Positions 8,080 through 16,228 of a stretch of DNA of 64,000 bases are shown piece after piece. The notes under the pieces are model-generated. The model did no database searches and was not told the DNA's origin. It was given only the letters and a program-made list of their open reading frames with translations. The DNA is from Schlesneria sp. DSM 10557 (lineage in GTDB: Bacteria; Planctomycetota; Planctomycetia; Planctomycetales; Planctomycetaceae): NCBI RefSeq assembly GCF_041860085.1, contig NZ_CP124747.1, positions 1 through 64,000 on the forward strand, in the 5' to 3' direction. Numbering within the stretch: position 1 is the stretch's first letter; the number at the start of each line of letters is the position of its first letter. The position numbers were made by a program, and so were the translations under genes.

Positions 8080-8706
8080 TTAATCGTCTTGCGAGAACTG
8101 CGACGAAAGACATTCCTTCTCCGTGTCATCAAGAGCCAGCTTCCATTTGGGTGATGCGAGCAACGTTTGTAATGCTTTGGATTTTTCGGCTGGGCTCCTT
8201 GCTCTGAACTCAAATCGGGACCAGTCACATTCATTGAGGCAGTACTCGACATACTCGGCTGAGGATTCGGCACATCCAAATAATGTGTAACCACGGACAA
8301 TTACAACTGGTATGCCATCGACAATATCAATTGGCAAATTCGGCCAGTCCCCATGACGTGTTCCCCCAAGCAACTCCGGAATACCAATCATCGGAGCCCG
8401 AAAGATTCGCTCATTCTTTGGCACAAATAACATTCTACACAGGACAAAAACCGAATTCTCGCTCTGCTCAGGATCGCGCGCAGCAACGCGTAAGATGCGA
8501 ACCGCTTTGTTTTTGCCCATTCCTTGCAGCTTTACTGCGGCCAAAATGTATGGATCGACGCGATAACTCTGGCTTACCAGGTTGAAATTGAGCGGAGGAA
8601 GTTCCCTTAGCGAGACGTCGTCAGGCTGCGCCATCGCCGTTTGTAGATGGAGTCCGAATGTCAATAGACCAACAAATACGCGGAGCAAACTAATTCGTTC
8701 TGCCAT
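8080..8706 (-). CDS. secreted hypothetical protein
   Basis: The 208-residue protein has a Sec signal peptide (SLLRVFVGLLTFGLHLQTAMA, cleavage near residue 26). The mature protein contains SYRVDPYILAAVKLQGMGK, a 'FVLCRMLFVPKN' block and YTLFGCAESSAEYVEYCLNE. Family not recognised. Three or four cysteines could form disulfides. It precedes the RDD gene on the same strand with a gap of about 140 bp, and shares its A+T-richer base use, so the two may have arrived together or be co-transcribed. Confidence 0.65.
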   Translation of the reverse strand: MAERISLLRVFVGLLTFGLHLQTAMAQPDDVSLRELPPLNFNLVSQSYRVDPYILAAVKLQGMGKNKAVRILRVAARDPEQSENSVFVLCRMLFVPKNERIFRAPMIGIPELLGGTRHGDWPNLPIDIVDGIPVVIVRGYTLFGCAESSAEYVEYCLNECDWSRFEFRARSPAEKSKALQTLLASPKWKLALDDTEKECLSSQFSQDD

Positions 8707-8756
8707 TTTGGAGAATCCTCAGTGGTGAGTGGCTGGAGGCAGCCCATGGGGACACA

Positions 8757-9247
8757 GTGCGCCGGCGCAAGCCCGAGGAAGGTAGCGAATGCAAGTTTCG
8801 TACAAGGTAAGATTTAGCCAATCGCCTTGTCCCCGAGTGATGCGTTGTGTCGGGCAACCGGCAGAGCGAAGGGTTCATAGGGGAAAGTCCAGGCTGTGTA
8901 TTGAGTTCCGAGTTCACAACTTTGCGAAGGCCGACCCTGTTGTGTCAAGGGGAAGGCAATTGTGATGATATCGAACACTAATGGCGAGTCCGATTCGACC
9001 AGCACGGAGTCCCAGACCATACGCATGGACGGAAACTTTCCTCACGGAAGGCGGGAGATCCCGGGTACATCCATTTCCTCGGAAACGGATCGGTCGGAAA
9101 AGGCGCGATGCCACAATGCCGACATGCACGTGCCCGGGAAGTCAGACAGTTTCGCTCGTCTTTATCCACGGTAAGAGCCGTATGCGGTAGTGCCGCACGT
9201 ACGGATCTGTGCGGGGGGCGGTTAGCAATGACCGTACCTACCGCGAT
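8757..9247 (+). ncRNA. group II intron remnant lacking the reverse-transcriptase ORF
   Basis: The 3' part carries a recognisable domain V at 9175-9207: GAGCCGTA (with the AGC triad) opposite TACGGATC, a CG bulge on the 3' side, and a distal stem ATGCGG/CCGCA-type closing a degenerate loop. A domain VI-like stem follows (GGGGGCGGTT/GACCGTACCTACC), with a likely 3' end CTACCGCGAT near 9247. The 5' end fits the GUGYG rule (GTGCGCC at 8757), followed by domain I-like short stems. Between them is only a 70-codon frame (8962-9174), where full introns encode an RT/maturase. The exact ends are inferred. Confidence 0.7.
8962..9174 (+). pseudogene. N-terminal remnant of intron-encoded protein
   Basis: A 70-codon frame inside the intron contains SEKARCHNADMHVPGKSDSF followed by a proline/arginine end. 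It resembles the N-terminal leader that precedes the RT domains in some bacterial intron-encoded proteins (pattern 'DMHxxGKSDxxxxP'). It ends immediately before domain V, so all RT, maturase and endonuclease parts are deleted. Resemblance is from memory of the family and was not aligned. Confidence 0.45.
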
Positions 9248-9341
9248 GCGGATTCTTTTGACAATTGCTACACAAGATCAAGAGCCTTGAAGTCGTTGGA
9301 GTGAATCGCTCGGGTTTTGCGTTGGAATCGGAGGCGATTAC

Positions 9342-10472
9342 ATGGCTCGCTTAGCGCGTGCGGAGGTGTTTTCTCCAGATGAAGTCGCGATCGTGCATGT
9401 GATGAACCGGGTTGTGCGACGGTGCTTTCTTCTGGGGACCGATTCTCTCACCGGCAAGAACTATGACCACCGGAAGGGATGGATTGAAGGTCTACTCAAG
9501 CGATACGCCGCCTGCGTTGGGATCGATCTGCTCGGCTTTGCGATTCTTTCGAACCACTTTCACCTGATCCTGCGGTCTCGGCCGGATGTGGTGGCGACCT
9601 GGAGTGATGAAGAAGTTGCTCGTCGGTGGTTGCTCCTGTGTCCGATCCGGAAGGATGAGTGCGGGAACCCTCTAGAGCCGAATCAGGCCGAATTGGATTT
9701 CATTCAGAACGATGCCCGCAAGCGGGAACTTATCCGCTTGCGGTTGTCAGACATCGGCTGGTGGATGCGATTGTTGTGTCAGACGGTAGCGATGCGCGCT
9801 AACCACGAAGATCAGGAGATCGGCCGATTTTGGCAAAGCCGTTTTCGGGCGGTGCGGTTACTGGATGAAGCTGCTCTGGTCGCGTGTGCCGCCTACGTCG
9901 AATTGAACCCGATTCGTGCGGCGATGGCCGACCGGCTGGAGACCAGCGACTACACCTCTGTGCAGCGCCGGCTTCAGGCTCAACAACCTCGGTCGGCCTC
10001 ACGAGAGACCACCAAACCGAGCGATGCCTCAACAGCGGAGAAGAATCAATCCCGCTGTTCGGCCAGCAAGTCCGACGACACGACAAAAAAGCACCAGTCG
10101 TCAGTCGATCAATTTCTGGCGCCGTTGTCCCTTAAAGATCGGGATGGCAAGACAGGTCCGGTTGCAAGCCGTACAGGAGCCCGCTGCAGTGACAAAGGCT
10201 TTTTGCCGATGACACAGGAGGATTACCTGCGGTTACTCCGCTGGACCGCAAAGCAGCTTCCCCGCAAACAGGGGGCCCGGACATCACCTCAACTCAAAGA
10301 AGTTCTGGGCAAGCTGGATCTGAACACCAACACGTGGCTGTCTCTGGTCAGAAAGTTCGGCAAACTGTTCTACAACGTCGCCGGTCGGCCGCAGACAATC
10401 GAGCTGACGCGTAGCTGCATCGGCCAGCACCGACACTACGTCCGCCGCGAAACACGCGAAGTTTTCTCCTGA
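9342..10472 (+). CDS. Y1-type (RayT-like) transposase, long variant
   Basis: The 376-residue protein belongs to the Y1/IS200-like superfamily but is distinct from the one at 5180. The HUH motif is HFH in FAILSNHFHLILRSRP, and the catalytic Tyr is probably that in CAAYVELNPIRAAM. Between them is an extra stretch of about 60 residues (CPIRKDECGNPLEPNQAELD and on to GRFWQSRFRAVRLL) not found in the short RayT. A C-terminal extension of about 150 residues is Ser/Thr/Lys-rich, then structured (LRLLRWTAKQLPRKQ...WLSLVRKFGKLF). No inverted copies tightly bracket the gene, but a palindrome-rich stretch follows it. Confidence 0.85.
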   Translation: MARLARAEVFSPDEVAIVHVMNRVVRRCFLLGTDSLTGKNYDHRKGWIEGLLKRYAACVGIDLLGFAILSNHFHLILRSRPDVVATWSDEEVARRWLLLCPIRKDECGNPLEPNQAELDFIQNDARKRELIRLRLSDIGWWMRLLCQTVAMRANHEDQEIGRFWQSRFRAVRLLDEAALVACAAYVELNPIRAAMADRLETSDYTSVQRRLQAQQPRSASRETTKPSDASTAEKNQSRCSASKSDDTTKKHQSSVDQFLAPLSLKDRDGKTGPVASRTGARCSDKGFLPMTQEDYLRLLRWTAKQLPRKQGARTSPQLKEVLGKLDLNTNTWLSLVRKFGKLFYNVAGRPQTIELTRSCIGQHRHYVRRETREVFS

Positions 10473-10746
10473 CGCAGGAGATTCCTCGAATCCAGTCGTC
10501 GCCGAACAGCGATCGTCTCTGCCAGGTTGAGAGAGATCTGTGCAGCACAAGTCTCTGCGCAGAAGAGACCATACCCATTGCGCGAAAGCAGTGTGATGAT
10601 CCACTTTCAGGGCACTGACGGGAGCACCTTAATTTCAAGGCGGTGACAATCACAATGAGCCCTTCAGCCCGTGGAAATACTCGGGTCCCTCCGCGCCTCG
10701 GTCTCACCGATTTGAATGACTTTGAGTGAGTTTGGTCCGCAGATTT

Positions 10747-10796
10747 CGCGGATTTTCGCAGATGAAATTCTGTTCTTGGAATCTGCGCCATCCGCG
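10747..10796. repeat. imperfect palindrome (CGCGGAT/CGCAGAT type)
   Basis: CGCGGAT and CGCAGAT (10747-10763) pair with ATCTGCG and ATCCGCG (10781-10796) around a 17-base loop, with a small internal bulge. This sort of 'TCTGCG...CCGCGG' element is common between genes in many bacteria. No link to a neighbouring gene is evident. Confidence 0.55.
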
Positions 10797-10920
10797 GATG
10801 TTGTCATTGGCTTGAGGAGTGGCAATGGATGCGTGTCACTCACCCAAAGAATGGCCTTATGTCCAGTGTCCCCATGGCCATGTGTGACCTGGTTGCGGTT
10901 CGGCATATGTTCGAACGGTC

Positions 10921-11003
10921 GGCCCTTCAGGCCTGGTGATGTTTCGTCGAATCACATCCCAGCCCGATGGGCTGGGCTATGGGAATGGATGGCCCTTTGG
11001 GCC
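10921..11003. repeat. three short hairpins in a row (REP-like)
   Basis: GGCCCTTCAGGCC (10921-10933), CCAGCCCGATGGGCTGG (10959-10975) and GGCCCTTTGGGCC (10991-11003) each form a tight hairpin. They directly precede the 19-bp tandem array and resemble REP-type units. Confidence 0.65.
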
Positions 11004-11115
11004 GGATGTGGACATGGGGGCCGGATGTGGACATGGGGGCCGGATGTGGACATGGGGGCTGGATGTGGACACGGGGGCTGGATGTGGACACGGGGGCTGG
11101 AACACAGCACGGGGG
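11002..11115 (+). repeat. 19-bp tandem repeat, about six copies
   Basis: CCGGATGTGGACATGGGGG occurs three times without change (11002-11058), followed by two copies of CTGGATGTGGACACGGGGG (11059-11096) and a diverged copy (11097-11115). Decayed half-copies continue to about 11140. The 19-bp period shifts the reading frame each time, which argues against coding use. Confidence 0.9.
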
Positions 11116-11210
11116 CTGTGGCAGTACGGGGGCTGGAGCACAGTCTACTCTGTTGCGCTCAAAGCGCTTCAGCGTTTGATTCTGATGCCTGAAAGGCATC
11201 CACAAGCCAG

Positions 11211-11254
11211 CCCAGGGCAGAGCGTCGCGGCAAAGCCGCAAGCGCCGCCCTGGG
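11211..11254. repeat. composite hairpin, left member of mirror pair
   Basis: CCCAGGGCAG...CCGCCCTGGG encloses an inner GCGGC/GCCGC stem. It is nearly the reverse complement of 11426-11467. A small palindrome GCCCTGTTAAGGGC (11277-11290) follows it on the inner side. Confidence 0.8.
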
Positions 11255-11425
11255 TTAGGGGCATTATTTGTTCCGAGCCCTGTTAAGGGCGACACATTCG
11301 TTGGCTGTGTGTCTGGGGCAAGGTCTTTCATTTCGAACGTCTTGTTTCGTGGGATTCGGTGGCGTTCATTTTGAATGGTGATTGTGCCCTTAACAGGGCG
11401 GAGGAGGCGCTACTCATCACCTACT

Positions 11426-11467
11426 CAGGGCGGCGCTTTGCGGCTTCGCCGCGGCGCTCTGCCCTGG
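11426..11467. repeat. composite hairpin, right member of mirror pair
   Basis: CAGGGCGGCGC...GCTCTGCCCTGG forms a long hairpin that is the inverted copy of 11211-11254. On its inner side is GCCCTTAACAGGGC (11386-11399), the reverse complement of the palindrome beside the left member. The whole is mirror-symmetric, as in a BIME. Confidence 0.8.
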
Positions 11468-12029
11468 ATTGATATCTGATGGCCGTTCAGGCCGGGGACG
11501 GGGAGGCCGCATATATCCTGTACTCCGCGGTTGTACCGGATTTCATGTTTTGCCTGGATCGCTGCCCATCTCTGAAAGAGGTCACGTGTTGCGGGGAGAC
11601 TGGTTCCGGTCGGGGTGGGCTGATTGGCTTCGCGATGAATCGGGTGTTTGTTCCAAAGGTTTGGATACTTGGACTCGCCGGATTGCTGTCTGTTGCTGAC
11701 ACTGCTTCTGCTCGAAGATCCGCGGTCAGCGGGTGAGGAACGCCGAGACAGAACTCCAGCGGTCTGGAGTTTGCGCGCGAAGCATTTAGATCCGCACCTT
11801 TGTCAATGCGTTCAAAGGGATTTTTGCGCAGGAAAACGGTGAGAAGTCGGCACAGGGGAACAACACCCAACTGGCGGAATCTGAGGCGGCAATGAGAGGG
11901 GGTGGAAAGGATGATGTACTGTGGTGACATTTCGTTGGATTTTGACTGGACGAGATGGAGCGATGGGACGCCGCAGGTATGAACGTCACGGTCCCCTGCA
12001 GAGGGGTCATGGTGACGAGGGGGACGGGA

Positions 12030-12127
12030 TGGCCAACTGGCCAAACCTTGGCCAGTCGGCTGGCCAGTCCCATGTACTGATGGATAAACGGTTTGAGTGC
12101 TTTGAGGGGGGCTGGCCCGGCTGGCCA
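12030..12127. repeat. cluster of five TGGCCA palindromes
   Basis: TGGCCA occurs at 12030, 12038, 12049, 12061 and 12122, the first four within 37 bp. The arrangement allows several alternative stems. No adjacent gene explains it. Confidence 0.6.
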
Positions 12128-12507
12128 ACGTTTTTTGAAATGTGGCTGACCATCCCCTTCAGGTCATCGGGAACAGATTTGGGAAGTCGGCACCCCGAGA
12201 GGGAGCAGGGACCGAGCACAAGATCGGGTGGTGCAGGGGGCCCCCCAAAGGGGGGGGGACGGAGACAGCCTTTCGTTTTCAGCTGGTGACGTCGTCATCT
12301 CGCGCGGTGACATGCTGACGGACAAACACGCGAGGCGTCAGGGGGAGGGGGAGAGGGGGACTCTTATCTCGGCTTTATACGGAGCCGGAGATTGAGTCGA
12401 TTGACGTTTCGCTCTTTGACAATTCGTGACGTGTGGAAAAAACGGAGCAGGCACCTCAAATCAGACGAGTTCTTTGGTGAATTCAGGTGAGTCCGGAGCC
12501 AGTCCCC

Positions 12508-12526
12508 GTTTTTCAACAGGCTGCTA
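12508..12526. repeat. solitary IS-end-like sequence
   Basis: GTTTTTCAACAGGCTGCTA matches 196-214 at all but one position. No transposase frame lies on either side here, so it may be a solo end left by deletion or excision, or a sequence recognised by the same element. Confidence 0.5.
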
Positions 12527-12603
12527 CGGCTCATGGTTCCGTTCATCACGGTCCGTAGAGAACTTGCTTCTTCGAGATACGCAACATGCCAGGTACAAAA
12601 GGA

Positions 12604-12633
12604 TCGAGCCACGTTCGCGGGAACGTGGCTCGA
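12604..12633 (-). terminator. hairpin downstream of the Cys-rich secreted protein gene
   Basis: CGAGCCACGTTC and GAACGTGGCTCG form a perfect 12-bp stem about 90 bp past the stop at 12725 (minus strand). The T-run is weak, but the position and stem suit a terminator. Confidence 0.5.
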
Positions 12634-12724
12634 CGGATTCATCAGTTGATCTTCAGTTTTGGCGGCCTTTTCCGACTCGGTCGTGCCGTCGTCAGAGGGC
12701 CGTGAAGTTTCACTTCACATGGTA

Positions 12725-13330
12725 TCAGTCTTCGTAGTGAACCACGACGTGTTTTCCGACAGAGCGGACGGACACGGAGTACTTGCCGAAGTCATAGCGG
12801 AGTCGGCTGCCGTCACGGGAAACCTTCACGCGCTGTGGGTCACAGGGGGGGACGCAGATCTGGACGTTGACGCAGGTTTTGCAGCAGGCGTCGCGGTTAC
12901 AGGGATCGGGGACCTGAACGATCATGGGGACGGCACCCGGAGCGATGTTCCGGACTGCGCGGTAGCGGACGTTCTGGTAGATCTCGGCGTTCGGGGCGGC
13001 CAGCATGAAGGCAGGTTCGCTCACAACCGAGGCTGGAGTCCCATACTGAACGGTGCCGGGGATCGGGTAGTTACCGGTGGCCGGTGCCGAGTAGGGGCTG
13101 GGGGTATAGTTGCTGGAACGGTTTGGGGCGTAGGCCGGTGGGACGGTCTGATTGAACTCAGGGTCCGGAACGGGTGTCAGGGGTTCCGGCATGGGAATGC
13201 CGCCCGACTGTCCCAGTACCGAAGGGGCCAGTGAAAATGGGAAAGGCCCTCGCACGGACCGGCTCTCGCCAGCACTGACGACGGTCGCGGCCAGCGCGAC
13301 TCCAAGGCTACACAACAGCGCACGATTCAT
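12725..13330 (-). CDS. secreted Cys-rich hypothetical protein
   Basis: The 201-residue protein has a signal peptide (MNRALLCSLGVALAATVVSAGES). A Pro/Tyr/Ser-rich disordered linker covers about residues 40-95 (PPAYAPNRSSNYTPSPYSAP). A compact C-terminal domain contains RDACCKTCVNVQICVPPC, with six cysteines in 18 residues, then KVSRDGSRLRYDFGKYSVSV and the end GKHVVVHYED. The spacing suggests disulfide bonds or metal binding. I know no named family. It is transcribed alone with a hairpin downstream. Likely periplasmic or envelope. Confidence 0.75.
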   Translation of the reverse strand: MNRALLCSLGVALAATVVSAGESRSVRGPFPFSLAPSVLGQSGGIPMPEPLTPVPDPEFNQTVPPAYAPNRSSNYTPSPYSAPATGNYPIPGTVQYGTPASVVSEPAFMLAAPNAEIYQNVRYRAVRNIAPGAVPMIVQVPDPCNRDACCKTCVNVQICVPPCDPQRVKVSRDGSRLRYDFGKYSVSVRSVGKHVVVHYED

Positions 13331-13800
13331 TGTTCTACTCCTTACTCAAAATTCTGCGGATCACCGAGCTGCGGCGGTTCTCAGTACGAGTCAATAAGTT
13401 CAACACTCTGTATTCAACTCTCCTTCAATGGCCAGTTTTATTGAAGGATTCAGGATGCCTCGCGAAATACGATTAGTGAGTTCAGGTGGGCTACGCAAGA
13501 GGTGCGGCCTGTTCGACGTCCCGCATCAGGCGATGCCAACGCGTTCAAATTCCGACTTCTTTGCATCCTACGACAGCCATTCCTGTCTCGAAAATCGTTC
13601 AGTTCGTTCATTCTGTCAGGCTGCAAGTTGTAGTCCAGCAAGGTGAAGCGAGTATCCATCGAAGTTGGCCGATTCACCTGCGGTGATTGCAGGAGTTGAC
13701 GCTGGTAATCATAATACCGGCGTGTTACACGAGAGAAAATTTTACTTTTGTTCGCAGGAATCTGGCAGAACTTGAGCCGGCCTTCGACGAGGATTCCGTC
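13331..13800. other. intergenic region between divergent genes
   Basis: It lies between the divergent starts at 13330 and 13801 and should hold both promoters. Frames here are short and without family resemblance. No operator or RNA element was recognised. Confidence 0.4.
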
Positions 13801-14856
13801 ATGTGGCGTTTTCGAAACATTGCCAGCCCGCAGGGATCGTGGGGGTGGCAATCGCGTGGAGTCTCCGCCATCGCTTTGACCGCGATTTTGAGTCTTGTCA
13901 TCGGACAGGTGGCCCTGTCTCAGGGTGGGTCGAAGGAGAAGTCAGCGAACGTCCGAGTTGACGCGAAGGGGCGGAAGTTCGTCAACAAGATCCCGTATGA
14001 CGTTTTCTTCGACGATCCTCTGGATCTGGTTCGGAGCAATTCGAGCCCCGTTGCTCCCAAGTCCGACGCTGGTGCGTCGGACCCGGCACCCAAAACGGGT
14101 TCACCCCCTTCGGCGCCCGCAAACTCGGGCACCCCTGCGGCCATCACGGCCTCGGGCAGTCTGGAGTGGGGAAAACTGATTCCGTTGGAAGAACTTCAAG
14201 GCGAAGTCAAAGCCGTTCGAAACAGTCTGACGAAATCGATGTCGAATCAGGGAAGTTACAACTCCAACTTTCAGGAAATCGCGATCGACGGCTCGGAACT
14301 GGCCGCCCTTGCGGGAATTATGCAGAGTCACCCCGAATCAGTGACGTGGAAGGATAAGGCGCATTTCGTGCGCGAGTTCGCCGGCCAACTGAGCACGTCT
14401 GCGGCGGGACTGGGTAAAGAAAATTTCGAAAAGACGCGATCGGCGTTTCAGCGGCTGACGTCCGTACTGGACGGTTCGATTCCGCCTGACGCGGGTGAAG
14501 TTCCGTCAGCCCGGGAATTCAGTGAGGTGGCTTCTCGCAAACGCTTGATGAAACGGATTGAGCGGGCCAAGAACTTCCTGAAACAGGACGTCAACAGCGA
14601 AGCCAAGTTCAAGAGCTTGTCCGATCAAATCCGGCGGGAAGCTTCTCTCATCACGGCATTGGGAACAGTCATTACCACGACCGGGTACGATTACACGGGT
14701 GAGGACGAGTACCAGCAGCATGCCAGAACATTGATCGACGGCGGGCGGGAGGCCTTCTCTGCCAGTCAGGAAGAAGCTTACGATCGTTTTCAGGAGGCAG
14801 TCGACAAAGTCAATAAGTCTTGTACTGACTGCCATGCGTCGTACGGGAACGGGTAA
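13801..14856 (+). CDS. periplasmic protein with a single c-type haem motif at the C-terminus
   Basis: The 351-residue protein starts MWRFRNIASPQGSWGWQSRG with a membrane/signal segment (VSAIALTAILSLVIGQVALS). A Pro/Ala/Ser linker (residues about 78-125) leads to a helical domain. The end NKSCTDCHASYGNG has CxxCH (Cys341, Cys344, His345), so a haem can be attached. Helices with the CxxCH on the last helix recall cytochrome c' (class II, four-helix bundle). The length and linker are larger than the usual 130-residue form. ATG 13801 is preferred over an upstream ATG at 13687 because it places the signal segment properly. Confidence 0.7.
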   Translation: MWRFRNIASPQGSWGWQSRGVSAIALTAILSLVIGQVALSQGGSKEKSANVRVDAKGRKFVNKIPYDVFFDDPLDLVRSNSSPVAPKSDAGASDPAPKTGSPPSAPANSGTPAAITASGSLEWGKLIPLEELQGEVKAVRNSLTKSMSNQGSYNSNFQEIAIDGSELAALAGIMQSHPESVTWKDKAHFVREFAGQLSTSAAGLGKENFEKTRSAFQRLTSVLDGSIPPDAGEVPSAREFSEVASRKRLMKRIERAKNFLKQDVNSEAKFKSLSDQIRREASLITALGTVITTTGYDYTGEDEYQQHARTLIDGGREAFSASQEEAYDRFQEAVDKVNKSCTDCHASYGNG

Positions 14857-15063
14857 GGCGGTGTCGGCGTCCCCTGCAGTGCGATCCAGCGCGTGTCGGG
14901 CGGTTGGGCGCCGAAACACGCGTTTTCAATGTTCGCGAGTCGGATTGAAATCGTTACCCTCAGTCGATCAACTCGAACTACGTTTCTGTGAGCACAGGTG
15001 ACGACTCGTCTTGAATATCTTCGTGATCGACACATCACCGAATCAACAAGAGTAAGGACTACT

Positions 15064-16023
15064 ATGAAATCCGCGATGCGGTTTCCTTTGCTGACAGGGA
15101 TGGCCTTGGCGCTATGCGTCTCGGTTGCGGTTCTGAGAGCTGATGTGATCGAGTTAAAAACTGGTCACAAGGTGGAAGGGGATGTCCTGAAGCAACAAGC
15201 GGAAACGCTGTATGTCGACATCGGGGTGGACGTCATCAAGATTCCGCTGAGCCAGATCAAGTCGCGGGTGGCGGCCGGTGAATCGGCCAACGTGCCCGAG
15301 CAGGTTCATAAGCACCGGCTCTATCGAACAGCTCAACTTCCCCGCCGCAGCATCAAAGAGCTGACGGAGAAATTTGGAGAAGGGGTGGTCCTGGTCCAGA
15401 CGCCGGGGGGGCTTGGTTCTGGTTTTATCGTCAACGAGAACGGATTCTGCGTCACGAACTATCACGTCATTGAACGTGAGACCCGGATTGCGACGACCAT
15501 CTTTCATCGTGAGAAAGACGGGTCATTCAATCGGCGGCGGATTGATGACGTGCGGATTGTCGCTTTAAACCCATTTTTCGACCTGGCACTGCTGCAAATC
15601 CCGGTGCAGAAGGATCTGGCCTTCAAGCCAACATTTCTTGCGGAAGATGATGATTTGCAGGAAGGAGAAGAGGTTTTCGCCATCGGCAATCCTCTCGGGC
15701 TGGAACGGTCCGTTTCACAGGGAATCATCGGGACCAAGAATCGAAACTTTCGGGGTCAGGTCTATATCCAGACGACCGCAGAGATTAACCCGGGGAATAG
15801 TGGAGGTCCGCTGTTCAACTCTCGCGGCGAAGTCATCGGGGTCACGAATATGAAGCTGTTATTTGCTGAAGGTCTGGGCTTTGCCATTCCGACGCCTTAC
15901 GTAAAACTGTTTCTGGACAATCATGAAGCCTTTGCATTCGATCGCAACAATCCCAACACGGGCTTTCGCTATCTCGATGCACCTCATCGCAAGGTGGCCG
16001 GCGAGCCAAAGGAATCAGAGTAG
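15064..16023 (+). CDS. secreted trypsin-like serine protease (S1C/DegP-like, no PDZ)
   Basis: The protein of 319 residues has a signal peptide ([22 protein letters not shown]) and a small N-terminal beta domain ([18 protein letters not shown]...[14 protein letters not shown]). A chymotrypsin-fold protease follows. The triad is His134 ([10 protein letters not shown]), Asp173 ([12 protein letters not shown]) and Ser246 ([14 protein letters not shown]). The chain ends soon after the protease domain ([18 protein letters not shown]), so it lacks the PDZ domains of DegP/HtrA. It probably acts in the periplasm on misfolded or specific proteins. A TAAGGACT ribosome-binding site precedes ATG 15064. 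Confidence 0.9.
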   Translation: MKSAMRFPLLTGMALALCVSVAVLRADVIELKTGHKVEGDVLKQQAETLYVDIGVDVIKIPLSQIKSRVAAGESANVPEQVHKHRLYRTAQLPRRSIKELTEKFGEGVVLVQTPGGLGSGFIVNENGFCVTNYHVIERETRIATTIFHREKDGSFNRRRIDDVRIVALNPFFDLALLQIPVQKDLAFKPTFLAEDDDLQEGEEVFAIGNPLGLERSVSQGIIGTKNRNFRGQVYIQTTAEINPGNSGGPLFNSRGEVIGVTNMKLLFAEGLGFAIPTPYVKLFLDNHEAFAFDRNNPNTGFRYLDAPHRKVAGEPKESE

Positions 16024-16228
16024 TCTGAAACCGGCTCTCGCTGGCGAGGGTCATCAATTCTGTCACAAATTCTCTCTTCGCATGTTGTTGACTTCAGACG
16101 AACTTGCGAAGATGAGACAGCCTGTATCGAGAATGGGTTTCGTGGGATGAAAGTCCAGAGTAAGCCTGTCAGGATGACTGCACACGGCGACTTTGGCTAT
16201 TAAAACTCTGTAAGGGATTGGACTTTTC

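Larger units (their letters stand above)
10473..12724. other. 2.2-kb gene-poor, repeat-rich stretch
   Basis: Open frames here have no family resemblance and are interrupted by repeats, so I call no genes. The stretch holds a chain of short hairpins (10747-11003), a 19-bp tandem repeat, a mirror pair of composite hairpins (11211-11467), TGGCCA clusters (12030-12127), a poly-G/C hairpin near 12236-12258, and a solitary IS-end-like sequence (12508-12526). The gene density is far below the rest of the window. Confidence 0.7.

Noticed and set aside
11002-11115. Possible CRISPR array
   Set aside because: Units are directly adjacent with no spacers and are only 19 bp long; a simple tandem repeat explains it.
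10936-11331. Frames on both strands across the 19-bp tandem repeat
   Set aside because: The period is not a multiple of three and the translations are simple Gly/Trp/His or Pro/Ser repeats; this is non-coding repeat DNA.
11487-12128. 213-codon minus-strand frame
   Set aside because: It lies in the repeat-rich stretch, is Ser/Pro/Arg-rich without domain features, and crosses palindromes.
15064-16023. DegP/HtrA call for the serine protease
   Set aside because: The chain ends right after the protease domain without a PDZ domain, so only an S1C-like protease is supported.
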